In this document: in pieces, positions 1 through 10,887 of the stretch
How the letters are laid out: every line of letters begins with the position of its first letter
Numbering within the stretch: position 1 is the first letter of the stretch
DNA from: Galerina marginata
Taxonomy: Eukaryota; Basidiomycota; Agaricomycetes; Agaricales; Galerinaceae
Direction: 5' to 3'
NCBI GenBank assembly: GCA_023014335.1
Contig: JAECYW010000001.1
Location: 744,001 to 808,000, forward strand
Length of the DNA stretch: 64,000 bases
Position numbers and translations under genes: made by a program
Notes under the pieces: model-generated
What the model saw: only the letters and a program-made list of their open reading frames with translations
Database searches by the model: none
Told to the model about the DNA's origin: nothing

Positions 1-9
1 TCATCTTAC

Positions 10-807
10 CTGAGTGAAAGAAGTAGCATCGCTAACAGAAAAGGGCACGTCAAGGACCTTGGCAAGTGTTCGAGCAAGAAGCGTTTTCCCTAGACGAGGT
101 GCTATTAGCCCAAATGGGATCTGGCCAACCAGCACCGTATCGTACCAGAACCCGTTGGACCCCTTGATTGTTAAAGGTTAGCCGTAAAACGCGCACTCAG
201 GCCACTGACACCCACAATATTAGAACATTACTCTTTTCAAACAAAGGAGGTTGCTCTCGGCCACGTAGAGACAAAGGCTGCAATTTCTTCCTTAAAGGGC
301 GTAGGCGAGCCGTCGAGATACCAGGGTGTACTGAAAAGGGAAGTTAATCACGTTAATTAGAATGGTTTAATAACATTACGTGCCTAACCTTTTTCTAGGT
401 CGTTTTCTTCAAACTCGTCATACACTTCGGGTTCTGTGTATCCTAAATTGGCTCGAACACGATTGTAGTGGTTGAATACCCTGGGAGCCAGCGGTTCGAT
501 AAAATCCCATTGAATAAAAACAGCACGCGTACGCCACAGAGAGAACTTTTTTTGCGTTTTCTTGACCAATGACAAACTGATTGAGATATTCGACTAGCTA
601 ATATGATCCCTTGTCAGCGCATGATCAAAAAGTTACAAAATTTGGGCACACCTCCCGCGGCGTTGCAATGCCGAGACTTGGAGGATAACGGGGCACATCA
701 TGGTCGTAGTTCTCTGGTATGTCTCGAGGTTGAGTCCGAATGGATCTAATGCCTGCCCTGGTATGAAAGAATCCGAGTCCAGCCGATTTAACTCTGAGGG
801 TCATCAT
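10..807 (-). CDS. MCX1: Mitochondrial ClpX-type AAA+ unfoldase, 5' part
   Basis: This is the N-terminal part of an ATP-dependent ClpX-like unfoldase; the rest lies left of the window. Exons read 807-652, 597-533, 480-389, 330-216, 162-146 and 89-10. Joined, they give a basic, Arg-rich presequence starting [10 protein letters not shown], then a segment ending [19 protein letters not shown], then [12 protein letters not shown], and the Walker A motif [20 protein letters not shown] followed by [10 protein letters not shown]. These are ClpX hallmarks. The presequence runs almost directly into the AAA+ module, so the N-terminal zinc-binding domain of bacterial ClpX is absent, as in fungal mitochondrial relatives. 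The Walker A motif is split over three exons, one only 17 nt long. The intron before that exon appears to end in AAG. A role in the mitochondrial matrix is inferred from the family and the presequence. Confidence 0.85.
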
Positions 808-1058
808 TCAAAGCAACCGCCAGGGGTATCGTGAGCGGATATCCGGCTGGGTGGCGTCCAAGATAGTAGTAGAGATGGAGGACCCAGCATGCACACTGAT
901 GATGCTTCGGTAATCCCAAAACGGAAGGCATGACTGCATAACCCAAACATGCGTATACAGCCTTAGAGTCAGATTCCGACGAACCAGTTTTCATCATCTC
1001 CATTCAATCTCTATCATGCTTCGACGCTCCCGCTCACCGTCTCCACGAAGGAGACGCA
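808..1058. promoter_or_regulatory. Shared upstream region of ClpX and cactin
   Basis: About 250 bp separate the ClpX start (minus strand) from the chosen cactin start (plus strand), so both promoters must lie here or overlap the genes. I see no clear TATA box. An ATG at 1016 lies in another frame and may be the true cactin start. Confidence 0.4.
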
Positions 1059-3484
1059 ATGAGGAACCGCGCGCGGAACGAGAGTCGCATTCAACTCGCC
1101 ACGAATTCCAAGGCGAAAGAGGACAGCCAGCACAAATCCAGGCGGAGTAGGAGTAGAAGTAAGGACAGAGACAGGGAGTCACGTCGGCACAAACGCGATA
1201 GGAGCAGAAGTCGAGACGGAGATCATAAAGAGAAAAAGTGACTTTCACTATCTTTATTTCCGGGTTTTATATAGAGCTAATGTTCTGGTCACAGACGGAA
1301 ACGGGATAAATCAGAAGAACGAAAGGCCAGAAAGGCCGAAAAGAGGCGTATCAAGGAGGAAGAAGAAGCGCGGCGTGTGGCTGAACTCAGCATATACAGT
1401 GCAACTGACAACCCATTTCATGACATCAACCTTGGCCAGCAATTTAATTGGCACAAAAAGAACGAAATGGAAAGGAAGAAAGGTCTGTCTTTGGTAGAGG
1501 CTCAAAGGAAAGATGCCATCCGACGTCAGGAGGCAAAAGAGGAACTCGAACGCTTAAACCGTCGTCGGGCTGAACGGGAGGTGGAAGCGAGGCTGCGAGA
1601 GGAGGAAGAGCTGAGGATGTCACGGCTGCAAGAATCTGCACAAATGTCAGAATGGTTGTCCAAAGATGGAGATTTCCAATTGGAACAGGAACGACGAAGA
1701 GCGGCTATCCGAATTAAAGAAAAGCGAGCGAAGGGCATCGATTTCTTGGCTTTGAATTTGAAGTACGTTAATCCACCGAGTGAGGATGAGGATAAGGATA
1801 AAGAAGAGGACGAGGACGCCGGTCTCGAAATTGATTTGGATGAACCTTACAATATTTTTGACGTGAGTTATATAACCATCTAATTCTGAACTCGCACCTC
1901 ATAGCCATTCTAGAGTCTGTCTTCCGAACAAACTCATGAACTGCACGACGACATTGAACGTTATCTTACATTGGAAACGTCCGATGTCAACCTCGACTTT
2001 TGGACGGTATGTCTTTTGCAGATCGTCGAACTTCGTTACTGAACCACCTTAGAATATGATGGTTGTATGCAAGGACCGTTTGGACCGTATCCAGACAAAT
2101 AAACGCATGGGTATTGAAGCTGCAGCTGCAGTGGAAGCTGACATAGCGGCCCTACTATCAGGAAAAACATATGAAGATCTCGTTTCTTTACAGCGACGTA
2201 TTCAAGAGAAACTAACCAGCGGGGAGCCGGTGGATACAGATTATTGGGAAGGTTTACTGAAAAGGTTATTGGTCTGGAAAGCCAAGGTTTGTGCTGGATA
2301 TTGTTTTCCGAAGACTGGAGCCTTACCTCGTTTGCTCAGGCCAAACTTAAGAGTCTCCACGAAGTTGTTGTTCGCAATCGACTTGAGCAACTTAGGAAAC
2401 GGCAACGTGATGAGGCTCTACAGGCGCAGGAAGAACTCCTCGCCGGCGTGGCTAGATCAGCGTCGAGGAGGAATGCCCCCGAGGCTGTGGTTGAGATGGA
2501 GATCATCGAAGAGGTCGTTCCTGCGGAAGATATGGAAGCTTACGACCGTGCAATGAGTCCCCCTCTCATTGACATAACCAAACTGTCGCCAGAGGAACGG
2601 GAAATTGACATTCATATTGACAAGGAGGATCGACGAACTCTGGTAAGTCCATCCAGATGAAAGTATGTATATGGGGACCTCATGCAATATTCTGCCATAG
2701 TTCGAACAACGTCGCGCTGTGGCTGCATCTCGATTTGTGCCCAAAGCTGCCCGACCTGCTGCCGTCGAGACTCAAAATGAAGAGGCTGCAAGCAGTGCAG
2801 ATCTTGCTTCTGAAGCGTTGTATAGAGCTGAAGCTGAAAAGGACCTGGATGAAGAAGAGGAATTATTCAACCTCGAAGAGAATATTGCTAATCCCACCAG
2901 TTACAACTGGGAAGATAAGTACCGACCGCGGAAGCCGAGATACTTTAATCGTGTCCATACCGGATACGAATGGAACAAGTACAATCAAACGCATTACGAG
3001 TAAGTGACCACTTACACGTTCCTTACAGGCTATTGATTCTTTAATAGTACGGACAATCCTCCGCCGAAAGTTGTTCAAGGATACAAGGTTCGTCTCCAGT
3101 TTCCCTTCGAAGTGCCTTGCTCATGGTTATATTCAGTTCAATATATTCTACCCCGACCTCATCGATAAGTCCAAAGCGCCAACGTATAAGATCGTCAAGG
3201 AGCCAGGAAACGACGAGACTGTGCTGTTGCATTTCAGCGCTGGCCCGCCTTACGAGGATATTGCATTCCGTATCGTTAACCGCGAGTGGGAATTCTCCCA
3301 CAAACGGTAAGACCTTTGACCTCTTCACCCATTCCAAATAATTAAATATTTTCCTTAGTGGATTCAGGAGCAGTTTCGACAGAGGATGCCTCTCACTATG
3401 GTTTAACTTCCGGCGTAACGTGAGTGTCGATGTTTTGCTTCTTTGATGATATACTAATTATGGCAATAGTTTTACCGTAAATGA
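1059..3484 (+). CDS. cactin: Cactin (spliceosome-associated protein)
   Basis: Cactins associate with the spliceosome in the nucleus. Ten exons fit in frame: 1059-1237, 1295-1862, 1914-2006, 2053-2286, 2340-2642, 2701-2999, 3048-3087, 3137-3306, 3359-3419 and 3470-3484, giving about 653 residues. The N terminus is RS/RD-rich. A conserved NPFHDINLGQQFNW segment follows, then charged coiled-coil stretches. The C-terminal cactin domain is diagnostic: YFNRVHTGYEWNKYNQTHYD, then FNIFYPDLIDKSKAPTY, GPPYEDIAF, NREWEFSHKRGFRSSFDRG, ending in RRNFYRK. The start is uncertain. ATG 1016, in a different frame, encodes an RS-rich peptide typical of such proteins, and only a weak 43-nt intron would connect it to the downstream frame. 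Confidence 0.92.
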
Positions 3485-3954
3485 TGGACACCGATCGGCA
3501 TATGCCGTTGGCCCCTTCAATTTACACAATGCATTGTTTGTTTCTGGCTGCGTTTTTTCCCCCTTGCAGTCGTTTGGTTAATTCATCATGTAGATGGAAC
3601 GGTTGAATAGCCCACACGTTCACGTAGGAAATACCACACTAAGGCTGATATCGAATAAGCCATTAAGTTCTGTTTTGCCAAAGACTATGACCGTCTTCAT
3701 GTTCAATGGCGAGTTTCCGACAAGGGGTTTAGATTTCGCTATCAGTCAAATGGCAAATGTCACTCGCGGTTCTGTGCCACAAAGTGGCCCATCCGCTGAA
3801 GTTCGCACCTTAACATCGACTTCGCTTCTTCTAGGCCACTGGGCCATGGGACAATGCGCCTGACGATGCCGATTGCCCTACCAAGGATACATTTCGAATA
3901 TATAATAGACTAGCCAGGATTCTGCTTTTGTCGTTTCCATCTCTCCAGAAGGGT
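3485..3954. other. Intergenic region, cactin to cyclin-like gene
   Basis: 470 bp between two plus-strand genes. The open stretch at 3594-3863 has no recognisable motif and starts far from any promoter signal, so I do not call it a gene. Nothing else was seen. Confidence 0.4.
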
Positions 3955-5359
3955 ATGCCTCTCTTCGCTGTATACTCTCTCATTCTCCGTCTTGCTTCAG
4001 GCAACCGGTGGGCCACCGTCCATCAGAACAATGCATTCGTCTACCCGAGCCTTTCACGCCTCAACCCATCAATTAACCCGAACCTCATCCGATTCCGTTC
4101 AAACAGCGAAAACACTACGTCAGATCTCCCCTACGTCGACAACTGCGAAGACGACAACAGTTTTACCTTTGAAAAGGGAATCCTTCACGTGTTCAACGAG
4201 GACGAGGAAGAAGAAAGCGATTGGGAAAGCGTTATTGACCAGGCCGAATCACCTTCTCTCTTCGAACGGTCCCCGCCCTTAGGCATGATACATGCTCTCA
4301 ACATCCAGTATTCTCCTCGAGTCCCATTTACTTCACGGTACAAGGAACCCATTCCCCAGGTTTTCCAGCTCGGTCCACACATTATTGCGACCGTCGAAAG
4401 TCACGACGCCTTTAATTCCCCACACAACTCATCTGTCACAAGTGAAGGCATCCGAAATCGGGATGTCTTTGACTCCCCACCGAACACTTCGGGGATCAGC
4501 GAAGGATTTGTAGCATCTGACGAGCAGATAGAGATCCTGGTCTTACATCATCAAGCCGGAAGGGCAGATACGCTTAGCTTGCGCCAATGGTTCGCAAACT
4601 TCCTACTTTGCCATCTGCTACGACGTGATGAAGGAAACCCCGTCCCGTATGTTATTCTTCTACTTTATTCCTTCCAATATTCAATTGTGTTCACTTGCCT
4701 AGCTATTCGTCGGCCAATGAGATCACCGTCGCGCATCTGGCTGATAATATGTTCGAATTCTTCTGGTTTGGTTACCGGGCCAATGATGAACTTGCATTTT
4801 TGGCAACCCAATACATCTCAGACTTGCTCCCAAGAGGCCTTATGGATGCCAAAGACCTCTATACGCCATGTGGTGTTGTAGCTGCTACCCGACTCTTTGT
4901 TCTCACATATACCTTGGCTATAAAGAACGTCGAAGACCAGGCCTACCGGCTCAACAAATGGTACGGACTCCTTGTGTGTGGGCTGCCCATGTGTATTTCT
5001 GACATGACGCATTTAGGACCTCGTATTATGGAACCAGGTTTGAGCCATCATCGGCTACACAGTTTGAAATCGCCGCTTTGCAAGCCCTCGATTTCAATAT
5101 CACCTTGCAACCAGACCGATGGAGAGCGCATTTACGACATCTTTACGATTGGACAGGCGAACCGAGGACTGATTTCCGGGACGCTCATCTCAACATTCAT
5201 ACCAGGATCGGAGCAGTCTATTCTGCAGCCGTGTACCCGGCGACAACAAAGAGGGAAAGGCCACGTCCCAGTTCCCCAGGTTTTTCGCTGGACAGACTTT
5301 ACGACAGACTATTAGATGGTCTCGGTTGTGAAGGTCCTTCGTTTGGCGCCTTCTACTAG
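3955..5359 (+). CDS. Cyclin-like domain protein
   Basis: Three exons (3955-4646, 4703-4960, 5017-5359) give about 430 residues. The first ~180 residues are low-complexity with an acidic patch (NEDEEEESDWES). The second half resembles a cyclin box: a helix-rich segment with NEITVAHLADNMFEFFW, then LAFLATQYISDLL, GVVAATRLFVLTYTLAIKN, and EIAALQALDFNITLQPDRW. The last matches the usual cyclin helix with Glu followed by a Leu-Asp-Phe core. It probably binds a cyclin-dependent kinase, but the partner cannot be told from sequence. The usual 'LANK(F/W)LDD' helix is degenerate here, unlike in the cyclin at 10888-13339. Start: first ATG in the long frame; an upstream exon cannot be excluded. Confidence 0.65.
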
Positions 5360-5788
5360 CTTCGGCTCCTAACAAATTTATCGCATTTTTTCAAGCTTCT
5401 TTTGTACTTCAGGTTGTTAATAACTTGAATATGCATTCGATTGGCATTTGATAATCGTTATGTGGTATCTGACTCTCCTAGAAAAAACCCGCAGCAGTGG
5501 GGCATCACTTGCAGCGTACAGCCCACACCAGTCTATATTATGTGTTAAGTGACTTGGTCTCCGATACAGAAAGGCTATAAGTCATTAGTACTTCATTAGT
5601 GGCTCTAGTGACTCGGTTTGAGATCAGACGATTACCAATGGCGTGATCATGTGACTCTATATTACTTGAATCGCGACTTCAGAATCGGTACCGTTTACTT
5701 CCAACGGTTTCCATACTATTCTTCATCGAAACCATCATCGAAACCCTCAACAACAACAAGTTATCCCAAATTCAATAATACGTTCCCG
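5360..5788. other. Intergenic region upstream of UBA1
   Basis: 429 bp holding the 3' end of the cyclin-like gene and the UBA1 promoter and leader. The last ~70 bp before the UBA1 start are rich in CAT/CAA repeats without an ATG. No other gene was seen. Confidence 0.4.
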
Positions 5789-8700
5789 ATGGCTGATTCT
5801 ACAAGTCTGGCCAATCAAATGGACATTGACGAAGCTGCGATCGATGAAGGTCTTTATTCCCGCCAACTGTAAGCCACTACCGATTCGCCCCATGATCAAG
5901 TCATTTACCGTTTCGTTTAACCAGTTATGTCCTAGGACACGAAGGTGTGTTTCCACTTTTATCGTCTTCTTCAGATTTCCAACCTTTCCCTAGCCATGAG
6001 GAAGATGGCGGCTTCCAATGTGCTAATCGTAGGGATGAAAGGTCTGGGTGTTGAAATCGGTATGAACTTCATTTTAACCCTAAAAAAACGGATATTGAAC
6101 AGTAGAAATGATCTAGCCAAAAATATTGCACTTGCTGGTGTGAAGTCAGTAACAATCTATGACCCAGAGCCAGTGACGATCCAAGACCTCAGTACGCAAG
6201 TATGTATGCATGACAGTCTTTGGAACTACTTGCCTGATATTTGGATTTAGTTCTTTCTACGAACGGAGGATATTGGAAAGTCCCGGGCTGCAGCGACCTT
6301 GCCCCGACTGGCAGAGCTGAATACTTATGTCCCGGTCCGCGACCTTGGTGGAAAGCCAGGAGATGAAATCACAATCGATCTAATTAAAGGTTTCCACGTG
6401 GGTGTTGGTTTCGTTGTTCGTTTGGCGTTCGCTTAGGGAACATTTATAGGTGGTAGTACTCTGTGGGGTATCATACAAGAAGCAGCTTGAGATCAACGAC
6501 TGGACTCATGAGAATGGCATCCACTTTATTTCTGCAGAAACAAGGGGTCTTTTTGGGTGCGTAGCGTGTCTTCTTGGTTTAGAATCTCTCATAGCTGAGC
6601 GTCGTGCTTTTGCTACCAGATCGACTTTCAACGATTTTGGACCTAAATTCACCTGCGTGGATCCGACTGGCGAACAACCTTTGACTGGTATGATCGTTTC
6701 AGTTGACAAGGTGAGTAGAATTCACCTAAGCTGTGTCGCTGTGTTCATATTTAATTCCAGGACAAAGAAGCTGTCGTGACTTGCCTGGACGAAACGAGAC
6801 ATGGCCTAGAAGACGGCGATTTCGTGACTTTTTCGGAGGTTCAAGGCATGGTTGAGCTTAATGGCTGTGAACCACGCAAGATCACTGTCAAAGGGCCTTA
6901 TACGTTCAGTATCGGAGATACCTCAAACCTGGGCGATTATAAAGCTGGAGGCATCTTCACGCAAGTCAAAATGCCCAAGATCCTTGATTATGTATGTGGC
7001 GTCTATAATTTAATCTGAACAAGCTAACAACGACAATAGAAATCCTTAAGAGAATCTTTGAAAAGTCCTGAGTGCCTCATCACTGATTTTGCCAAATTCG
7101 ATCGCCCGGCCATTCTTCACGCCGGATTCCAAGCGCTTTCGGAGTTCGCTAGCAAGAACAATCGTTTTCCCAGACCTAGGAACGACGAAGATGCAGCCGC
7201 AGTGGTTGCGTTAGCAAAGGAATTAGACAGTGAAGTGGACGAAAAGATCCTAAAGGAACTAGCTTATCAAGCTACGGGTGACCTGTCTCCGATGAACGCC
7301 GTCCTTGGTGGATTTGTTGCACAGGAAGTGCTCAAAGCATGCTCGGCTAAATTTCACCCAGCCTTTCAACACACTTATTTTGATTCCTTGGAATCGTTGC
7401 CAAACACCCTTCCAACGGAGGCAGAATGTCAGCCCATCGGCTCGAGATATGATGCTCAAGTTGCAGTTTTTGGAACGGTATTCCAGGAGAAAATTGCTAA
7501 TCACCGACAATTCCTTGTGGGATCCGGGGCTATTGGTTGTGAGATGCTGAAAAACTGGAGTATGATGGGGGTCGGTTCCGGCCCAAATGGAATCATCCAC
7601 GTCACGGACCTGGATACAATTGAAAAGAGTAACTTGAATCGCCAATTCCTTTTCCGGGCAAAGGATCTTGGACACTTTAAGGCCGAAGTAGCTGCCGTGG
7701 CCGTTGCAGAGATGAACCCTGACCTAGTGGGAAAGATCTTGGCCAAACAGGAGCCCGTAGGACCTACAACCGAAAGTTAGTGTTGATCGTGGCTTGACTG
7801 ATCAGTTACTTATCAACTTACTAGATATCTACGACGAGGCGTTCTTTGATGGTATCGATGGGGTGACAAACGCCCTGGACAACGTCAAAGCTCGTAGGTG
7901 GCTCTCGATTCTGTCCTGTATTGCCAGATTTCTGACTCTATGCATATACAGGTCTATATATGGATCAACGTTGTGTATTCTATCGCAAACCGTTGCTAGA
8001 ATCCGGTACCCTTGGAACAAAGGGAAACACCCAAGTCATTGTCCCTGACCTCACGGAATCATACGCCTCGTCGCAAGATCCTCCAGAAAAGGAGACTCCT
8101 TCATGCACTATCAAGAACTTCCCCAACGCTATCAACCATACAATTGAGGTACGTGATTTATCAGCCTGGCTGATTCATGGTTTTGACAGCCCCCCAAGTG
8201 GAGTCGAACCCAGTTCGATAATTTGTTCGTTAAACCTCCTCAAGCTGCGAATGCCTACCTCTCGGAACCCAATTATTTGGAAAGCACTTTGAAATACTCA
8301 GGGCAACATACAGAACAAATTGAGCAAATAGCATCGTTCCTCGTCACGAACAAACCCTTGACATTCGAAGAATGTATTGTCTGGGCTCGATTACAGTTTG
8401 AAAGGGATTATAACAATGATATCCGCCAGCTACTTTTCAGTTTGCCGAAAGATGCCGTTACAAGCACTGGGCAGCCGTTCTGGAGTGGGCCCAAGAGAGC
8501 TCCAGAAGCTCTTACTTTCAATTCTAACGATGTAAGTAATCTCATCACAAACTGTGACCGTGAAAGTCGATTATTTTTACAATAGCCAACACATTTGGAA
8601 TACATCATCTCTGCGGCGAATCTCCACGCCTTCAACTATGGTCTGCGTGGCGACACAAACCCTGCGCTCTTCCGCAAAGTGGCAGATTCAGTCATTGTGC

Positions 8701-9681
8701 CCGAATTCACTCCGAAGAGTGGTATCAAAGTACAAATCTCTGACAGTGAACCCGTGCCCCAGAATGCTGGAGGAGGTGAGAACCACCAATGCAAATATTC
8801 TGCCATGTCTAACATATTCCTTAGATCAAGATGCCGAAGCCATGATGCGTGTCTTGCCCTCACCATCTTCTCTTGCTGGCTATCGCCTTAATGCCTGCGA
8901 GTTTGAAAAGGACGATGACAACAACCACCATATTGACTTCATTACAGCCGCCTCCAATCTCCGTGCTATGAACTACAGCATTAACATCGCCGATAGACAT
9001 ACTACGAAACAAATTGCGGGAAAGATCATTCCTGCTATCGCAACCACCACGTCTCTTGTGACTGGATTGGTTTGCTTAGAGTTGTACAAGGTACATGAAT
9101 TCGTTCAAAGTTATTCATTCATTTTCCTAATGAAAACATACGCAGATAATTGATGGCAAGAACAAGCTAGAAGATTACAAGAATGGATTCGTTAACCTTG
9201 CTTTGCCATTCTTCGGCTTCTCCGAACCTATCGCAGCGAAAAAGTCGAAGTATGGAGATGTCGAATGGACCCTTTGGGATCGTTTCGAGTTCAAGAATGA
9301 TCCTTCTTTGAAGGAGATCATATCCTTTTTCGAAAAAGAGCATAAACTTGGAGTTACCATGGTCAGCCAAGGCGTCAGCATGTTGTGGAACTCTTGGATT
9401 GGAAAGAAGAAGGTTAGCGTAATGTTAAACTTTGACTACATTGCCCTGATTTTGTTCAATTGATCCAGAGTGATGAGAGGTTGCCAATGAAGTTCAGTAA
9501 CCTGGTGGAGCACGTCAGTAAGAAGCCGATACAACCCCATGTCAAATATCTCATCGTCGAAGTCATGGTCGCAGACGAAAGCGACGAAGACGTCGAGGCA
9601 AGATTTCTCGAGCCTTTTATTTTGACTCTTTCACTGATCATTGGAACATGACAGGTTCCGTTCATTGTAGTTCGAATCTGA
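5789..9681 (+). CDS. UBA1: Ubiquitin-activating enzyme E1
   Basis: E1 adenylates ubiquitin with ATP, forms a thioester on its catalytic cysteine and passes ubiquitin to E2 enzymes. Sixteen exons fit with full phase agreement and give about 1036 residues, close to yeast Uba1. The N-terminal adenylation repeat starts GLYSRQLYVLGHEAMRKM and contains [20 protein letters not shown]. The active adenylation domain has [16 protein letters not shown] and [17 protein letters not shown]. The catalytic Cys (codon 8104-8106) lies in [17 protein letters not shown]. The C-terminal ubiquitin-fold domain ends VPFIVVRI. Key exon limits: 5789-5868, 5925-5944 (20 nt), 7040-7775, 9469-9597, 9655-9681. The last intron (9598-9654) starts with GC rather than GT. 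The acceptor near 8189-8198 is ambiguous: CAG or AAG nine bases apart. Confidence 0.97.
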
Positions 9682-10887
9682 TTGACGTGGAAACATAAAT
9701 AATACTGTATTACTTCTATACTCCGCTTTACGAATAGATGACGATTTTCAAGGTCGAATCGAGGGCAGAGGGACAGAAAGCATGTGTATTGCATCCATAT
9801 CCAGATACTCGCTGCAACTATACTGACCAAAGTTTGCATAACAACTTACCTACGAAAAAAAGTATCATGTACGGCTAATATGAAGGGGAGGAGGATCGGA
9901 TCATAAGAGGGTGGGGGGTGCAAGGAGGAGGTTTAAAGAGAGAGGGGTGAAGGCGAAGTGAGGAAGGGTTCGATATGGATAGGGGTGATATGAGAAAAGA
10001 TGAAGCTCAAAAGAAGGTGAACAATTATTTTTGTGCTTTTGTAAGTCGCATAAGGACTTGTATAACGCCTGGGATCGAATGAGGTGTGGAAAGATGAGAC
10101 ATGACGAAAGAAGAAAAGTCGTAAAAATATGCCGGTACTAAACGATGAGCGACGGCGGGTGCGATGGTGATTAGTGTGAGGTAGGTAAGGAGATAAATAC
10201 CAACAAGCTAGACGTGATAAAGGCGAGGAGAGGCAAAAGGGTGGGGGGCATTTCAAGAGGATGATGATGGGCAAATATCGACAATGCACGCCATTCAGTG
10301 CAGTCAAGGCTCGAATAAAAAACTAGAGTCCGGTGCAGAATCGACAGAGAAGTTCCTGGGCGCAGACCGAATGAAAATAGGGGATGGCCGTTTCCTCTCC
10401 TCGAATGACGGAAATTTGAAGGTGGGTCGAACCGGGAAAGCACGGTAACGACTGTGAGGTGTGGAGGAAGGACTGGAGGGGTTCTGATGGATGCGATGAA
10501 TGGGGCCCTATGTACCCAGACAGGATGGATAAGTCTTTCGAAATGGGAAGGGCCAAAAAAATAATGAAACTGATGACAAAAGCAGATGACGACCCGTATT
10601 GACAAGCGAAGGGAAGATAGGAATAGTACAACGCGCGTGAAGAAGAGACTTGACAGAGATGATGGAAAACGTAACTAGTCCCGCGATCTACTTGAAAAAG
10701 CGTAGCCGGGTTTGCTGGTCGAGCATAGTGTAGTGTCGATGGTGATGATTGTGATGAATGATAATGAGGATGATGAAAGAGACGCAATCTAGAGAGATGA
10801 GAGACAGAGACAAAAAAAAATGAGGCCACGCGAGTTATGTGACAGTTCTTGAAATCATTCAAGAAAGTTGGGTTCGTTTGGTGCCAT
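9682..10887. other. Convergent intergenic region with purine-rich plus strand
   Basis: 1.2 kb between the convergent ends of UBA1 and the second cyclin. From about 9870 to 10880 the plus strand is strikingly rich in A and G, so transcripts of the minus-strand cyclin would carry a C/U-rich 3' untranslated region. Long minus-strand open stretches here (for example 10323-10988) are pyrimidine-tract artefacts with no domain. Confidence 0.5.
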
